Notes: generated from the sequence alone by a model not told the origin. DNA of 64,000 bases from Lepas anatifera (GCA_034440635.1 JAOTON010001685.1:2924501-2988500); one strand, 5' to 3'. Shown: positions 47,682-60,055, counted from the first letter of the stretch. Translations and numbers: made by a program.

Positions 47682-47691
47682 GGGGGGTGGG

Positions 47692-48328
47692 GGGGGAAGC
47701 TGTGATCAGGGTTCCCAATTTTGTGTAGGTGTACGCTCCCATTTATAGATTAGTTCCCAATTATAATTTTCATGATAATTTCTACATTTAATCATGGGGA
47801 AATGTACCATAATTGGAAACACTCCTTCCAAAAATGGAAACTTCTTCAAAAAGAGAAATGCATGTCATTGGGGAACTTGCAGTCAGAGTTGCCAATAATA
47901 GTTATGATCCCAATACTGAAAACAATGATCCATAATTGGAAATTTTCCTTCCAAAACATAAACATGATCTAAAAATGAAAACACAGTTTACTACTTTCAT
48001 GCGGTAATGGCTTGGTGCTTGAACCTTGTCCGTTGCAAAAAGTAAGAGACAGGTAGATGACATTCAGCATATTGGAAACAGTATTCAAGTATAAAATTAT
48101 CATTTCCAGCTTTGTGTGACAGAGGAGGCATACATCGCATTGTGTTTGTGACAGCCAGCATACTTTCTGCACGTCTGCGAACGGAACGATTATTTATCTT
48201 ATTCTGACAGGCTACCAAAAAAGAAAAACTCACCATGAAACCATATGCATGAAAATGAGTGATGCAAATTATGTTCATCATCTTCTGTCTGCTTACACTG
48301 ACATTTGAATAAGATGTCTACCATACTA
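47692..48328. other. unexplained AT-rich spacer
   Basis: Local near-repeats of CATAATTGGAAA and TTCCAAAA(T) at 47800-47960; no gene. Confidence 0.3.
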
Positions 48329-48472
48329 CCATATTGAACTACGATATTGAAAATACCATACCATATTGAGCTACGATATTAAAAATACCATACCATATTG
48401 AACTACCATATTGAAAATACCATACCATATTGAACTACCATATTGAAAATACCATACCATATTGAACTACCA
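48329..48472. repeat. 32-bp minisatellite, 4.5 units
   Basis: Unit begins CCATATTGAACTACSATATT and ends GAAAATACCATA. Starts fall exactly at 48329, 48361, 48393, 48425 and 48457. Confidence 0.96.
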
Positions 48473-49371
48473 TGCATCAGATTTTGTTCCATCAGAATCA
48501 GTTATGGATGAACTAAGAGTACGCGAGATGTTTTCCTACTCGCGGCAGTTGCTTGAAGCCAATGTCAGCCACGAATGAAGGTAAGCAACATGCATCCAAT
48601 AGGCTTCAAGTTTGTTCCATTTTCCATATCGATTTGGCTGCGAGCTCAACGGCTCAGCAGTTCTTGCCTATACAGAAAGCTGAAATTGCAGGCACTGTTG
48701 TGAAATTATACATTAGCTTTGCAGCCTCCTTTGCTTTCGCTACATGAACATTACCAACTCTTGGCCAGTGCTCTTGCTGAAACTGCGAGCTTGGAGAGCG
48801 CTCGACTCGGTGTTTCGATGTAGCAGCCTGGTTCGTTTAATGAGTAGGCCACTTCGACGCGCTGCGTTTAGAAGAGGTAGGGCTTCATTTGTTGATAGAG
48901 GCTCAACTATAATCTAGACGCACAATCACTAGAAAATTGTTTTTGAAGGAGAAGCTTCGTAAGGAGCGTGTCGTCAATTCCTCTGCGTGAACAATCGCTG
49001 TCGCTGGGTACGCCACTGACCGCAGTTGCCTGGGGCAAATTGCCCTGCGGCGCGTACTTGACGTCTGTGTCATTATGGTGTTTGGGCAGGCCTGGGCGGG
49101 ATCAGCAGCGTCGTAATGAATGTTTTGCGAGCCGGCACGCTTAAACTGAAATTAATGTCGTCCAGTGAAAATCATGTTTTCTGTCAGTCGAAATGAAGGG
49201 AATCGTATATTTCAGGCGGCAGACAGACAGCGAGCAAGCGCTGGCTGTTTCTGGGAGCGTTGTCATGACAACCGAGTATGCTTTAATGATCAGGCCTCAT
49301 CAGCGGAAAGGAAATGCATCATTAATGCCGGCATACGTGCAACGAAGCGGATTCGTTCTCCTGGGCGAACC
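48473..49371. other. unexplained spacer
   Basis: No gene or repeat ends recognised. Confidence 0.3.
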
Positions 49372-49473
49372 ACCTCGTTCCCTGACCTGATCACCTCGTT
49401 CCCTGACCTGATCACCTCGTTCCCTGACCTGATCACCTCGTTCCCTGACCTGATCACTTCGTTCCCTGACCTA
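49372..49473. repeat. 21-bp minisatellite, ACCTCGTTCCCTGACCTGATC
   Basis: About 4.9 near-perfect units. Another 21-bp period, open in multiple frames; each unit carries TGACCT. Confidence 0.95.
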
Positions 49474-52400
49474 TTGATGCGACAATGGACAAAGGATCCA
49501 TAACATACTATCCCACTGGCGCTAGTGGTTTCATGCGTCACCCGTTTTCAAATACTCAGCGCCTGTGTGCTGAATATTGCGTCCTTATTTGACGTCCAGT
49601 GGCCAGAAATGTCGCCAAAATGACCCGAAACAACGCTCGGACTTTTCATACATCACTGGTTTTCAAATATCGGCCAGTTCGCGGGCGGAATATTGGGCTC
49701 TCATTTGAGTCACGGCCGCTGGACGTGGCTGGAACGACTTCTAACTAAGCCGAGAATCGGCCAGCCTTATACGGTCATCGACACGGTCCCAGCACAAACT
49801 GCCAGTTGCAATCATGAAACTAGCGCGGCTAAAACTAAGGCAGCGCCGGGCGCACAAAGCGAGTCTCACGAGTGAGTGGTAGAGAAAGGGAATCGTACTC
49901 ACAAATCCTGTAAATAGTGGAGAAAACGACGAAATTTATCTGCGATTTGTCGCAGTTTTAATTATCTTTCCTCTGGGCACCGCTAAAAATCATCCCTTAC
50001 GCCGCCCCTGTCTATAACCGTCAAATTTAGCAGCGGTGATTTACGCCCGAGGCTATCTGGAGCGCCAGCCCGGCTCGGGAACAAATCCCTCTTTCTTCCA
50101 CAGCCACGTCCAATAACTCTGCCGTCCAACTCGCCAAATTAATCTCATGGATTTTGGGAATTTAATAGCGGGCCGGGCGAAATATTAGCAGAGGATGTAG
50201 GCCGCTGCAGAGCACGTGCTGGCGTCGTTTTCCACGGCTGTGACGTAGTTCAACGACGCCACTGGCGGCGGCAGCCATCTTGGCTGCTGGAACAAAGGTT
50301 TGTCGGTATGACAGGCTAGCCAGTAATTAACATTTCTTTGCGACGTGGTGCTGCTCGTTGTTCCGTCGGAGGTGACAGCAGCGGCGGCCAGGCAACTGCG
50401 CCCCAGGCGCAGTTTTTGGACAAACAAACACGCGAGCAGCCAGCCCGGCCGCCGCCCGGGCTGTTTTGTTCCTTCAGGAAAATTATTTCATCCAAAAGGT
50501 GCTCGGCTCAATAGACTCAAATGCTGGCTTATCGTGACACACACACACAAACTCATTCTACATATTTGGGAACAACAAGCAGCAAAAACTCGAAATGCAA
50601 AAAAATACCTATCAACTTTAGACGTGCAAGGGCCGAGCTCCTGGACACGCGTTGCTGTTGTTGTGTATGTTGTTATACCATACGCAGGTCCAGGGGGAAG
50701 TGGGCACGTGCCCCCCCCGATCAACCCTCGGCGTCCCCTGAAATAGTCACGGCGCCCCTCTGAAAGGTCGAGGGCGCCCCCCTGAAATGTGGCTTCCCAT
50801 ACCCTCGAGTTTAGTTGTTAAAATTTGTATTATTAATTTAACTATCTGTGCACTGGTCAAAACTTTCAGCTGTTCGATCATGTCACTATGATTGATGACT
50901 GCGATTGATTGCGATGGCCGTAGTGAGTTTTTGGGCGAACTGCGGCACGCATGCTTAAGACGATGAGTCGTGCTTTAGGCGCGGACTAATGAGAGTTGGG
51001 TTTTCTTCTTCCATTATTTTTTTCTCGACTGGGATCAATTGAGATCTAAGTGCTGATATTGTTGCTGAGAATGGAAATTCTAGTTGTTTTCGATTTTTCT
51101 TTTCTGGATGTCATATGTATTTTCCTACACTGCTGCATGCGGTATTCAAGGGCAGTGACACAAGCTGGACATTCTTTTGATTATTTCTCCAGTTGGTACC
51201 GGAACTGTATGAATCATAACGAAACGTAAAATTAAAAGGGTTCTGTGTAGGATTTCCGGTTCATTCATTATTTTTTTGCGTCATTGAAGGTATGCTAAAG
51301 CACGTATTAGCTCTAAAATTTGTTACTGCTCTTTTCTTTTCTCATCAAAATAATCGTAACCCACCTGTCTAGCTCGTGTCAGCGCATCATTATCTGTATA
51401 TCTGCGATGTTGGAGAGAAAGTCTGATTTAGCGCGCTGAATGTTGTGAAAACTAGTCTTGTGTATGGTAAGTTTGCATTTAGTGTGCCTCGAGTTTTCTT
51501 TAATGTGACGACAGTCATTGTTAAATTCAGCAGTCAGTACACATAAACAGCCGGTATTTGTAAACCATAATATCTTTTATGCCATATTCAATGCTTTTGC
51601 TTCTCCGAGAATGACTGGATCCGACTTGGCCAATGTAAATGATTATTTTTAATGCTGCTTACACTTCTGTATATGATAATTGGCTGTAAATTTTTTTACA
51701 TGTTTAATTGACTTAAAACATCCACTTTAGACGTCCAATAATTATATGTTTGCTCTATATAGTTTCTTAAAACATTTTGTGATACCAGGACTTATTGAGA
51801 CTGTTTTCCAAAATTGCCTCGTAAGGGGCTTCTTAAAACAGCATCGGGCACGGCCCTGCAAAATTTCCTGAAACTCGCACCTCCAAGCTCAGTTCTGCCT
51901 CATGCACCATGTGATTTGTCTTGGACTCTCCTTGCTTACACGTTGGGAACTACTCATCCTTACATCTCAAATTAACATTTTAGCACCTTCAACTTGAATA
52001 GGTATTGCACAGGCACGAAATGTCAGCTGATCCTGTAAGTCACATGTACCGAGCGCGCTGCATTGCCAATAAGTGTGTGTCAATTAAAACAGCCTTGAAA
52101 AGCTCCAAAAAGTGACATGATGTCGAAAAAACAATTTGGACTCGAAATCAGAGCTTGTAATACCACCTCCAAGCATATTCGCTGAAATTATTTCCTGGAA
52201 TCATCTTTTACAGTGCTATCCACACCGCATGCAAAGTACAAACACTTAAAGCATACCTCCATCCACGTGCACAGAATGTCTCCTACACCTGTCCCCTACC
52301 TCAGTCCAATAGCGGGCACAACCAACACCACACGTGTAGCCTTTATTATCCGCCTCGCGACCCCTCCCCACCGAGGCTTGAACTCGGCGGCAGCGGTGCC

Positions 52401-53159
52401 CAGCGTGACCTTTCTAACCTCTGTGCCCGCAGGCAAACGGCGACCAGCGCGCGGATGGCGGCCGCTGATTGGTGGACTCGCGTTCACTTGCATTGTGAGA
52501 AACTCAGCGGATATTGCAGCATGAAAATGATCGAACTTTAAACTATGAACCAGTAGATTTACTAACATTACCTTTTTCGATCATTCCTAGTTACGCTTTG
52601 TCCTCTATTGACTTAGTTATTTGCTCCACCGTGCAAAGCTGCTCTTCGATGCCGGCGAGACGGCGGCAGACAGCACAGGCTAGCCGGCGGCCGAGTTCGC
52701 TGAAGTCAGGATGGGTTTCTGCTGAGTGGAGAGGAGTGGAGGGCTGGTCGTAGATAAGCAAGGGAAGGACCAGAGAGCCGTGCATAAAACTAAAACTTAA
52801 TAGTCAGACGAATTATGGAGAGTGAGGAATAATAGAGCGCGCTGCCAAAGTACAACCAGATAATATGCGAAAAAAGACAGAAGCACGTGTTGCTTTGCTC
52901 CTTGTTGGATGGTGAAAAGGCACAAAACTTAATTTGAGACTCAAAACATTGTCCACGTTTAGTACACTTCGCCTCTCTGACGCCATACAGCGAAAAAAAT
53001 ACCGGGGAATCCCCAAAGATATGGGAATCCCCTTCCCAAGCTGGAACGGCGCACAGGTGCAAGATGTACCGGTATCATAGACACCAAACTGACTTTTGCA
53101 CCGCAAATAGATGATACTGTGGTCAAATATAAATATATGGCATATGGCTGCAAAGGCCA
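49474..53159. other. unexplained 3.7-kb region with CpG-rich patches
   Basis: GC- and CpG-rich patches at about 49990-50480 and 52360-52500 stand out from AT-rich surroundings. The frames across them (80, 133, 103 and 90 codons) lack domains. At 50690-50800 there is GGGCACGTGCCCCCCCC followed by CGCCCC(C)TCTGAAA-type repeats, resembling the left end at 23584. No gene is called. Confidence 0.35.
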
Positions 53160-53435
53160 ATACGATGCTCAGCCCGCCCATTCGTATTTCCGTACCTCAG
53201 GGCAGTGCAGCCGAGCCAGATATAAGCATGCTACTATTCTTTGTGCGTATTATGCACATGTAAGATCCATTTCAGGATATGGTTCTGTTGTGTGGGCAAA
53301 GGCCACTACATCTCATTGGAAGCGTCTCGAAATGGTACAGCACAAGCTTCTCATCTCGTGAGCCTCGTTTTCGAAAATTCTGTCAGCTGGGTTTGACTGC
53401 ACCTAAAAACTTTGACTCATAAAATACGTGCAGTG
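53160..53435 (+). pseudogene. LINE reverse transcriptase fragment, upstream piece
   Basis: It reads CAYYAHVRSISGYGSVVWAK followed by ATTSHWKRLEMVQHKLL, the same LINE RT segment as at 38780-38840, then breaks. It is followed immediately by the TTAA MITE at 53436. A C-terminal LINE piece lies at 55638-55928 in the same strand, so both may be one element split by later insertions. Confidence 0.8.
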
Positions 53436-54365
53436 TTAACACGCGCACTGGAGGGAGGGGGCCTCGGAGGCCCCCCCCACCTGTATTTCCGAGGTGGCCG
53501 GAGAACCGCTCGTAGCCGAAACACAATACTTTGCCACATTAAACAAAATTTAATAGCACGTCGATTGGTGAAGATTTTTTGAAAATGGGTCAAAAATTTG
53601 TTGACTTATAGGCTTTCAAAGTCAGACCTGCATTTTGAGATCGCCGCAATCGGGCGGTCGGACCAGTTAGCTTGCATTGGAGACCGAGTGGTGAAGTCAT
53701 CACACCAAATAACCGGGATTATATGTAACGGTCACCTCACATGAAGGTCGAGGTCAAGGTCAAAGGTCACAGGTCAAGGTCATATCTGCACTTTCAAGGT
53801 CACTGACCACAGTGCTTCCGGTCAAATGACGTTACCCGGTCTGACGTACATTATGTTATGACGTCATCGATAAGGTACCCAAATACCAAGGTCAAGGTCA
53901 AAGGGCAAGGTCAAAGGTCATTTGCAAAGGTCAATCCTCATTTCCCGCCAAACAGTGGCGATAGTGTTAGTCAAAGTGTACATTATAAGTAATATACTAT
54001 GTTGTGACCTAACAGGTCAATGACCTTGAATGACCTTGACCCCATAGTTCAAGGGAAGGCTCTTTGAGACCTTCTCTATATGACCCTGGTCCGCGTGTAA
54101 CTTATTCCCGCCATTTTCCTGCATAATCACGGCATTTACCAGTCGGTCCCCCGCATGGCCAAGTTTTGACCTTCATGACCTCGTTTGACCTTGAATATAT
54201 TGACCTAGGTCAATAAAAATTGGTCATGATGTAGATCACCATAACCCCCATCCACCTCTCAAATTTCGTTTTTCTATGCCTCTTAGTTTCCGAGATATTA
54301 GGGGGCTACCAGGCCCCCCTCCAGTGCGCGTTAGTGCCAGACCCCCCCTCCAGTGCGGGTGTTAA
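53436..54365 (+). mobile_element. TTAA-flanked MITE, copy I
   Basis: TTAA at 53436-53439 and 54362-54365. The ends are CACGCGCACTGGAGGG and CCCTCCAGTGCGGGTG, with a second end motif (CCCTCCAGTGCGCG) inside the right end. Very rich in AAGGTCA, including AGGTCAAAGGTCA direct repeats near 53755 and 53920. Decayed relative at 32500-33290. Confidence 0.93.
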
Positions 54366-54394
54366 GTCTTGTTTTACTCAGCCTGAACTCGTTA

Positions 54395-55470
54395 CTAGTC
54401 TCCGCTGGACTGGGCTTTGGCAGTCTCCGTTGGTCTGGGCTATGACAGTCTCCGCTGTACTGGGCTATGGCAGTCTCCGCTGTACTGGGCGCCGCCTGCA
54501 GTCTCCGTTGGACTGGGCGCCGCCGGCAGTCTCCGCTGTACTGGGCTATGGTAGTCTCCGCTGTACTGGGTGCCTGCAGTCTCCGTTGGACTTGGCGCCG
54601 CCGGCAGTCTCCGTTGGGCTGGGCTATGGCAGTCTCCGCTGTACTGGGCGCCGGCAGTCTCCGCTGTGCTGGGCGCCGCCTGCAGTCTCCGTTGGACTGG
54701 GCGCTGCCTGCAGTCTCCGCTGTACTGGGCGCCGGCAGTCTCCGCTGTACTGGGCGCCGGCAGTCTCCGCTGTACTGGGCGCCGGCAGTCTCCGTTGGAC
54801 TGGGCTATGGCAGTCTCCGCTGTACTGGGCGCCGGCAGTCTCCGTTGGACTGGGCTATGGCAGTCTCCGCTGTACTGGGCTATGGCAGTCTCCGCTGTAC
54901 TGGGCGCCTGCAGTCTCCGTTGGACTTGGCGCCGCCTGCAGTCTCCGTTGGACTGGGTGCCGCCTGCAGTCTCCGCTGTACTGGGCTATGGTAGTCTCCG
55001 CTGGACTGGGCGCCGCCTGCGTCTCCGTTGGACTGGGCGCCGCCGGCAGTCTCCGCTGTACTGGGCTATGGCAGTCTCCGCTGTACTGGGCGCGCAGTCT
55101 CCGTTGGACTGGGCGCCTGAGTCTCCGTTGGACTGGGCGCCGCCTGCGTCTCCGCTGTACTGGGCTATGGTGTCTCCGCTGGACTGGGCGCCGCCTGCAG
55201 TCTCCGTTGGACTGGGCGCCGCCGGCAGTCTCCGCTGTACTGGGCTATGGCAGTCTCCGCTGTACTGGGCGCCTGCAGTCTCCGTTGGACTGGGCGCCTG
55301 CAGTCTCCGTTGGACTTGGTGCCGCCTGCAGTCTCCGTTGGACTGGGCGCCGCCTGCAGTCTCCGCTGTACTGGGCGCCTCAGTCTCCGTTGGACTGGGC
55401 GCCGCCTGCAGTCTCCGCTGTACTGGGCGCCGGCAGTCTCCGTTGGGCTGGGCGCCGCCTGCAGTCTCCA
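54395..55470. repeat. 25-bp minisatellite, CAGTCTCCGYTGKACTGGGC core
   Basis: About 42 units, mostly 25 bp with 22-28-bp variants that differ in the linker (CTATGG, CGCCGG, CGCCGCCTG, CGCCTG). The unit has no stop in any phase, so frames of 405, 343 and 175 codons run through it, cycling SPLYWA, VSAVLG and SLRCTG as the phase rotates. No start context or domain; not called as protein. Confidence 0.95.
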
Positions 55471-55637
55471 GAGTCCGGGCGGGCGCTGACCAACAAGTTG
55501 TTGATTTACGGGCCTCATTCAGACTGGTGTGGTCGCCAGCGGAGCCTGTAATCAGCGGACCCTGCCAGTCTCGTCCCCCCTCAACGCTGTGGACCGAGTG
55601 ACCAGCACTTTACAACACTTCTCCCGCCCGGCCGCTG

Positions 55638-56053
55638 ATGCTTTATAGCTCAGAGCAAACCACAACAGCTCAGGGTAGGACAGGACTCTATAGGTCTGCA
55701 GTGCCGGTACATGTGCCGGTCAGAACCACTAGGATTTCACGTTCTACTTTGTTTAGTGTACCGCCGGCTAGAGTGAACACTGTTGCTTCCGGAGCTTTTA
55801 ATCGCTTACCTCGTCTGGTGAACAGCTTTTTAAACGTGTCAACCCTCAGTGATATATTCTGTGATCCGCTCGGGGTACTGAAGAAAAATATAGCTGTGTT
55901 TGCGGCAGCCGAGCCAGTACTGGTGTGATGTGAGTATTTATGTTGTAGTTAGGCCTCCATGTGTTTTTAGTTCTTCTGACTTCACCTGTTATTGGGTTTT
56001 TAAAGACCTGTTGGTGATTTAATACAGATACAACAGATACAACAGATACAACA
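55638..56053 (+). pseudogene. LINE ORF C-terminal piece with 3' tail
   Basis: The frame 55638-55928 reads TTRISRSTLFSVPPARVN then RLPRLVNSFL and SDIFCDP, matching the C-terminal signature of non-LTR retrotransposon ORF2 (R-S-T-x-F-x-V-P-x-x-R-x-N ... DIF). A short 3' UTR-like segment follows, ending in the tail repeat ACAGATACA x3 (56024-56053), as many LINE families end in a short tandem tail. Probably the 3' end of the element whose RT piece is at 53160. Confidence 0.7.
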
Positions 56054-56111
56054 GGCTCTATAGGCAGGGCTGCTTCTCATCATCGCGGCTGAATGATATT
56101 CCCTGCAACAC

Positions 56112-56972
56112 TTAACACGCGCATTGACGGGGGTCTGAGCCACCTTCGGATTGACGAGGGGGCGGGTACCCGCCCCCCTAAGATCTCGAGAACCACGGTA
56201 GGTAGCAAAAAAACGGTAAACGGCGTTGGGTAGCCCATCCGCTTCTCCATCGAAAATACTTGAACCATTTTTTTGTCAGGTCACATTTAAGGTCACCAGA
56301 GGTCAAAAACATGCCGTCACATGCCGTCATAGGGATAACATGTAAAATAAGTTTTTCGGTCATTACATCTGAACAACTAAAGATAGAGCAAAACGACTTG
56401 AACTCTATGAATCCTCGCAGCAAGTCGAATCGAATGATATAGGATTTGACCTTGCTAGGTCAAATCAAAGATTTGCCTGACCTGAGGTCAGGTCAGGGTC
56501 AAATTATATAAAATGCATATCATTAGAACTGCAAAGCCAAGGCGAGTGTAATGAAGCTAAAATAAACGCTCTATCACCATTTGTTACTGAGTTATTCAGT
56601 AAAAACCATATTTCCCATGTATTACCAATGGAGAGGTCATGATTCGTACCTGACCTTAGGTCATCGATATCAAAAATACCGGAACATATTTTAGAGGACT
56701 CGGTGAGCCCATTATGTGATATGAGTTCCAATAGGATAAGTTCACCCTGCTCCGACTTATGCTATCTTAAACTTTTTTTGAGGTCGGGTCACTTGACCTG
56801 TACTGGTGACCTGACCTGAGATGACCTATCCTTAAAATTTTCACATAAGTTGCAAAAATGATGAGGGAAAAGGTATACCAAGTACGGCGGCGCTGCGCGC
56901 CGCCGTTTTTCTGCTGTCTCCGAAAAACCAGAGGGGGGCGGGTACCCGCCCCCACGTCAATGCGCGTGTTAA
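56112..56972 (-). mobile_element. TTAA-flanked MITE, copy K
   Basis: TTAA at 56112-56115 and 56969-56972. The ends are CACGCGCATTGACGGGGG and ACGTCAATGCGCGTG, with GGCGGGTACCCGCC next to both. GC hairpin (ACGGCGGCGC...GCCGCCGT) near the right end. Inverted, near-identical to copy L. Confidence 0.95.
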
Positions 56973-58564
56973 TAACACTCCAGTAGCTATATTGACATAA
57001 GAAAGTCATAAAATTATACTTCTGAGTAAGTTTTAATACTCTACTTGTTATAAAACTGGCTGTTATGGGCCCTGTAGAATTGGAATGGACTTTGAATATG
57101 AAACTGAAGTCATGCTAAGTCAGCAAAAATTCGATAAACATTGTGGCGCAATTACCACAGAATTGAGGGCATGCCGTATTATTTAGATGCATACCAACTA
57201 AACTTCAAGCGAAGTTTATCTGGAGCGCTGCGTCCCTCAGCAGCAGCGCAGGCCAGAAGAGACGGTTTGTTCCAATTTCCCGCCCACTGCTGTGATCTCG
57301 GAGGCCTTTCTCCTAATGGAAGCTGCAGGTCCATCTCGATAGATCCTGGGTCGGAGATGGAATTTCATTAGAAGTTTCGCGGATAAAACACAGTCCTTTC
57401 AACAAAGCCTTGTCTTCTCCCTCCCCTCTCTCTACCACGGAAAGTGAGCGCAAGGAGGCGGACAAAGCCGAACGAAATGTTCAGGCTCTCGCCTTCCTCA
57501 TATTGTTTCCAGAGTGGAGATTTCGGTGATCTCACTAGAACTAAAAAATACCTCAAGTGGTTTTGTAATTACGAATAGAATATCACATTAATAGAGGAAT
57601 AAAGGAGACTAGTACATTGTACGTTTGGTGTGTTGTAAGAGAACACATATGTTGAGGGACACGCATCTGAGCATTGTAACCCGAGGAAGGTTAAGTTTTT
57701 ACATGCAGCACATAGTGCAAAGCGCCCAGTCAGTATCTGGTGCGAGGGCTGATTTTGACAAAAAGAAAAATAGGCATTGAAAGATATTGCCATTGGTCAG
57801 ACTCGGCAAGCTACGTCTTCTGCTTTGCTTCTGTCTCTGCTGCAGAGCTCTTGTTATCAAGGGTCGATTTCTGAAGTTTCCGAGAGAATATGAATGTTTG
57901 TAATTGCACATGTAACAAATGATCACCGCTCACCCAATTTGGAGTGCACCGATCCTCAACGGTTACCGCGGCTAAGCAGAACAGAGCGCAGACTGTGTGC
58001 ACTGAGCCCCGGCCAGCAGCTCGGTCATTTGACGTTTAAGAGGCTTTCTGAATATATGCAATAAAACGGCTTTCCCCGGTCCCTAATGATGCTGAGCGCA
58101 ATCAACAAAACGCTCCATCCTCAAAGTGAGCCAACACACATCAAACATGCTGCTCCGGCTCCGAATTTGCCAACGTCGGCGATTACGGTTGGACTAAGCG
58201 GACGTTTTGGGTGGAAAACAGCGACTGGAGAAGTCGGCCGAGTCAAGTTCTGAAATGGCGCTCCAACGACACTCGGAGTCAGCTGAGCTCGGCAGAACGT
58301 CAGCACGCTTTTAGGTCTCCGTTCTAACTATTCCTTTCTTCATAAAAAGGGGGGAGAGTTAAAGCTGGACCCGCAGCAAGTCCACTGATACATTCAAGAG
58401 CTATGACAAAATAAAAATATATATTTCATTTTTTATAGCCTAACACATGTTTACTTTTGTGTATTGACGTTTCAACATGCGTTGGAAGAGTGGACACCGA
58501 GGACACTCGGGATGCTTCCAGCCTATCACTCTATCTTTTCACTTTTACATAGACTTTCGGAAAC
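56973..58564. other. unexplained spacer between inverted MITE copies
   Basis: Contains a moderately GC-rich patch at about 57190-57350. No gene, RNA gene or repeat ends recognised. Confidence 0.3.
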
Positions 58565-59412
58565 TTAACACGCGCATTGACGGGGGCGGGTACCCGCCCC
58601 CTCGGGTTTTTCGGAGACAGTAGAAAAACGGCGGCGCGTAGCGCCGCCGTACTTGGTATACCTTTTCCCTCATCATTTTTACAACTTCTGTGAAAATTTT
58701 AAGGTTAGGTCATCTCAGGTCAGGTCACCAGTACAGGTCAAGTGACCCGACCTCAAAAAAAGTTTAAGATAGCATAAGTCGGAGCAGGGTGAACTTATCC
58801 GATTGAAACTCATACCACATAATGGCCCCACCGAGTTCTCTAAAATATCTTCCGGTATTTTTTATATCGATGACCTAAGGTCAGGTACGACGCATGACCT
58901 CTCCATTGGAAATACATGGGAAAAATGTTTTTTACGGAATAACTCAGTAACGGATGGTGATAGAGCTTTTATTTTAGCTGCATTAGACTCGCCTGGGGTT
59001 TGCGGTTCTAATGATATGCATTTTATATAATTTGACCCTGACCTGACCTCAGGTCAGGTCAAATCCTTGATTTGACCTAGCAAGGTCAAATTATATATCA
59101 TTCGATTTGGCTTGCTAAGAGGATTCATATAGTTTAAGTCGTTTTGCTCTATCTTTACTTGTTCAGATGTAATGCCTGAAAAACTGAATTTTACATGTTA
59201 TCCCTATGACGGGCATGTTTTGACCTCTCGTGACCTTAAATGTGACCTGACAAAAAAATGGTTCAAATGTTTTCGATGGACAAGTGGATGGGCAGCCCAA
59301 CGCCGTTTACCGTTTTTCGCTACCTACCGTGGTTCTCGAGATCTTAGGGGGGCGGGTACCCGCCCCCCGTCAATGCGAAGGTGGCTCAGACCCCCGTCAA
59401 TGCGCGTGTTAA
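58565..59412 (+). mobile_element. TTAA-flanked MITE, copy L
   Basis: TTAA at 58565-58568 and 59409-59412. The ends are CACGCGCATTGACGGGGG and CCCCCGTCAATGCGCGTG. GC hairpin at 58628-58650 (10-bp arms, 3-nt loop). I count about 16 AGGTCA/TGACCT hexamers in 848 bp. A near-perfect 11-bp-arm palindrome of these hexamers sits at 59039-59061. Best-preserved copy; no transposase. Confidence 0.96.
58628..58650. repeat. conserved subterminal GC hairpin
   Basis: ACGGCGGCGC, GTA, GCGCCGCCGT. The equivalent hairpin is present in copies A (1049-1068), F, K and M. Confidence 0.85.
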
Positions 59413-59879
59413 GTCCGAGGTAATGCGTTACAGATAAAAAGTCGCGTAAATAACTGTCCAACTGTTTTCCGTATCATCAGCTACTGGTAACTCTGCTGCG
59501 GCACACATTGTACTTGCACGACTGTTTTGGAGCTCATAGTGATAGTTTTTAGGATTTTGCTTCCAGCTTTCCTAGGGTGTCGCGACCAACGGGAGAAGCA
59601 TTGGTTGAATAAACCAGCCAAAACCCGAAGGAGCGGAGAAGTTGGCTCCGAATTCAGACCAGTCGAAACTCAAAAGCGGGTCAGAACCTCTACACGGGGT
59701 AACTTGTGCCAACTCAAAAAATATGAATCCAGAAAAGCTGAATTAGCAAGGCCTTGGGCTTTAGCCTTTTTGGCCGTTCCCTTGAACAATGTCTGAGACG
59801 TCTATCATTTTTACGGTCCTACAAGAAATAAGGCTAAATGAACAACACTCTTCAAAAATACATTTTCTTTCTTTCTTTG
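59413..59879. other. unexplained spacer
   Basis: The 89-codon frame at 59527-59796 has no recognised domain. Confidence 0.3.
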
Positions 59880-60055
59880 ACAGGGGACAGTCTTGATCAG
59901 ACTTGGTCCTTGAGTTACAAGTTATGGGTTTAAATCCTATTGGTTTCCCTGAATAAGTGCAACATGATCATCAAAACTCTTCTTAAAAGGCAAAGGTTGA
60001 TGACACCGTGTAACCTTTGCAGTTGGTGTGCCGTCAAACCCCACCAATTACTGGG
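59880..60055 (+). mobile_element. decayed SINE related to 10876-11064
   Basis: The tail TTTGCAGTTGGTGTGCCGTC continuing AAACCCCACCAATTA matches the 10876 SINE tail closely, and ATGGGTTTAAATCC resembles a box B. The head is decayed and no target duplication was recognised. Confidence 0.65.

Larger units (their letters stand above)
41555..47682. mobile_element. possible 6.1-kb hAT-like insertion enclosing the TTAA MITE cluster
   Basis: The left end CAGGCGTGTAACTTTGT (41555) and right end ACAAAGTTACACCCCTG (47682) are inverted repeats in the correct orientation, and both are followed inward by a TTTAGGGGTGC-like motif. The 9 bp outside each end are identical (GGGGGTGGG, 41546-41554 and 47683-47691). 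Caution: the flank is G-rich and low complexity, so the match could be chance and the ends could belong to two truncated MITEs. No hAT transposase is seen inside. Confidence 0.5.

Noticed and set aside
48329..48472. CRISPR-like array
   Set aside because: Contiguous 32-bp tandem repeat without spacers, in a eukaryotic context.
54334..55601. 405- and 343-codon frames
   Set aside because: Read entirely through a 25-bp minisatellite in rotating phase; no domain or start context.
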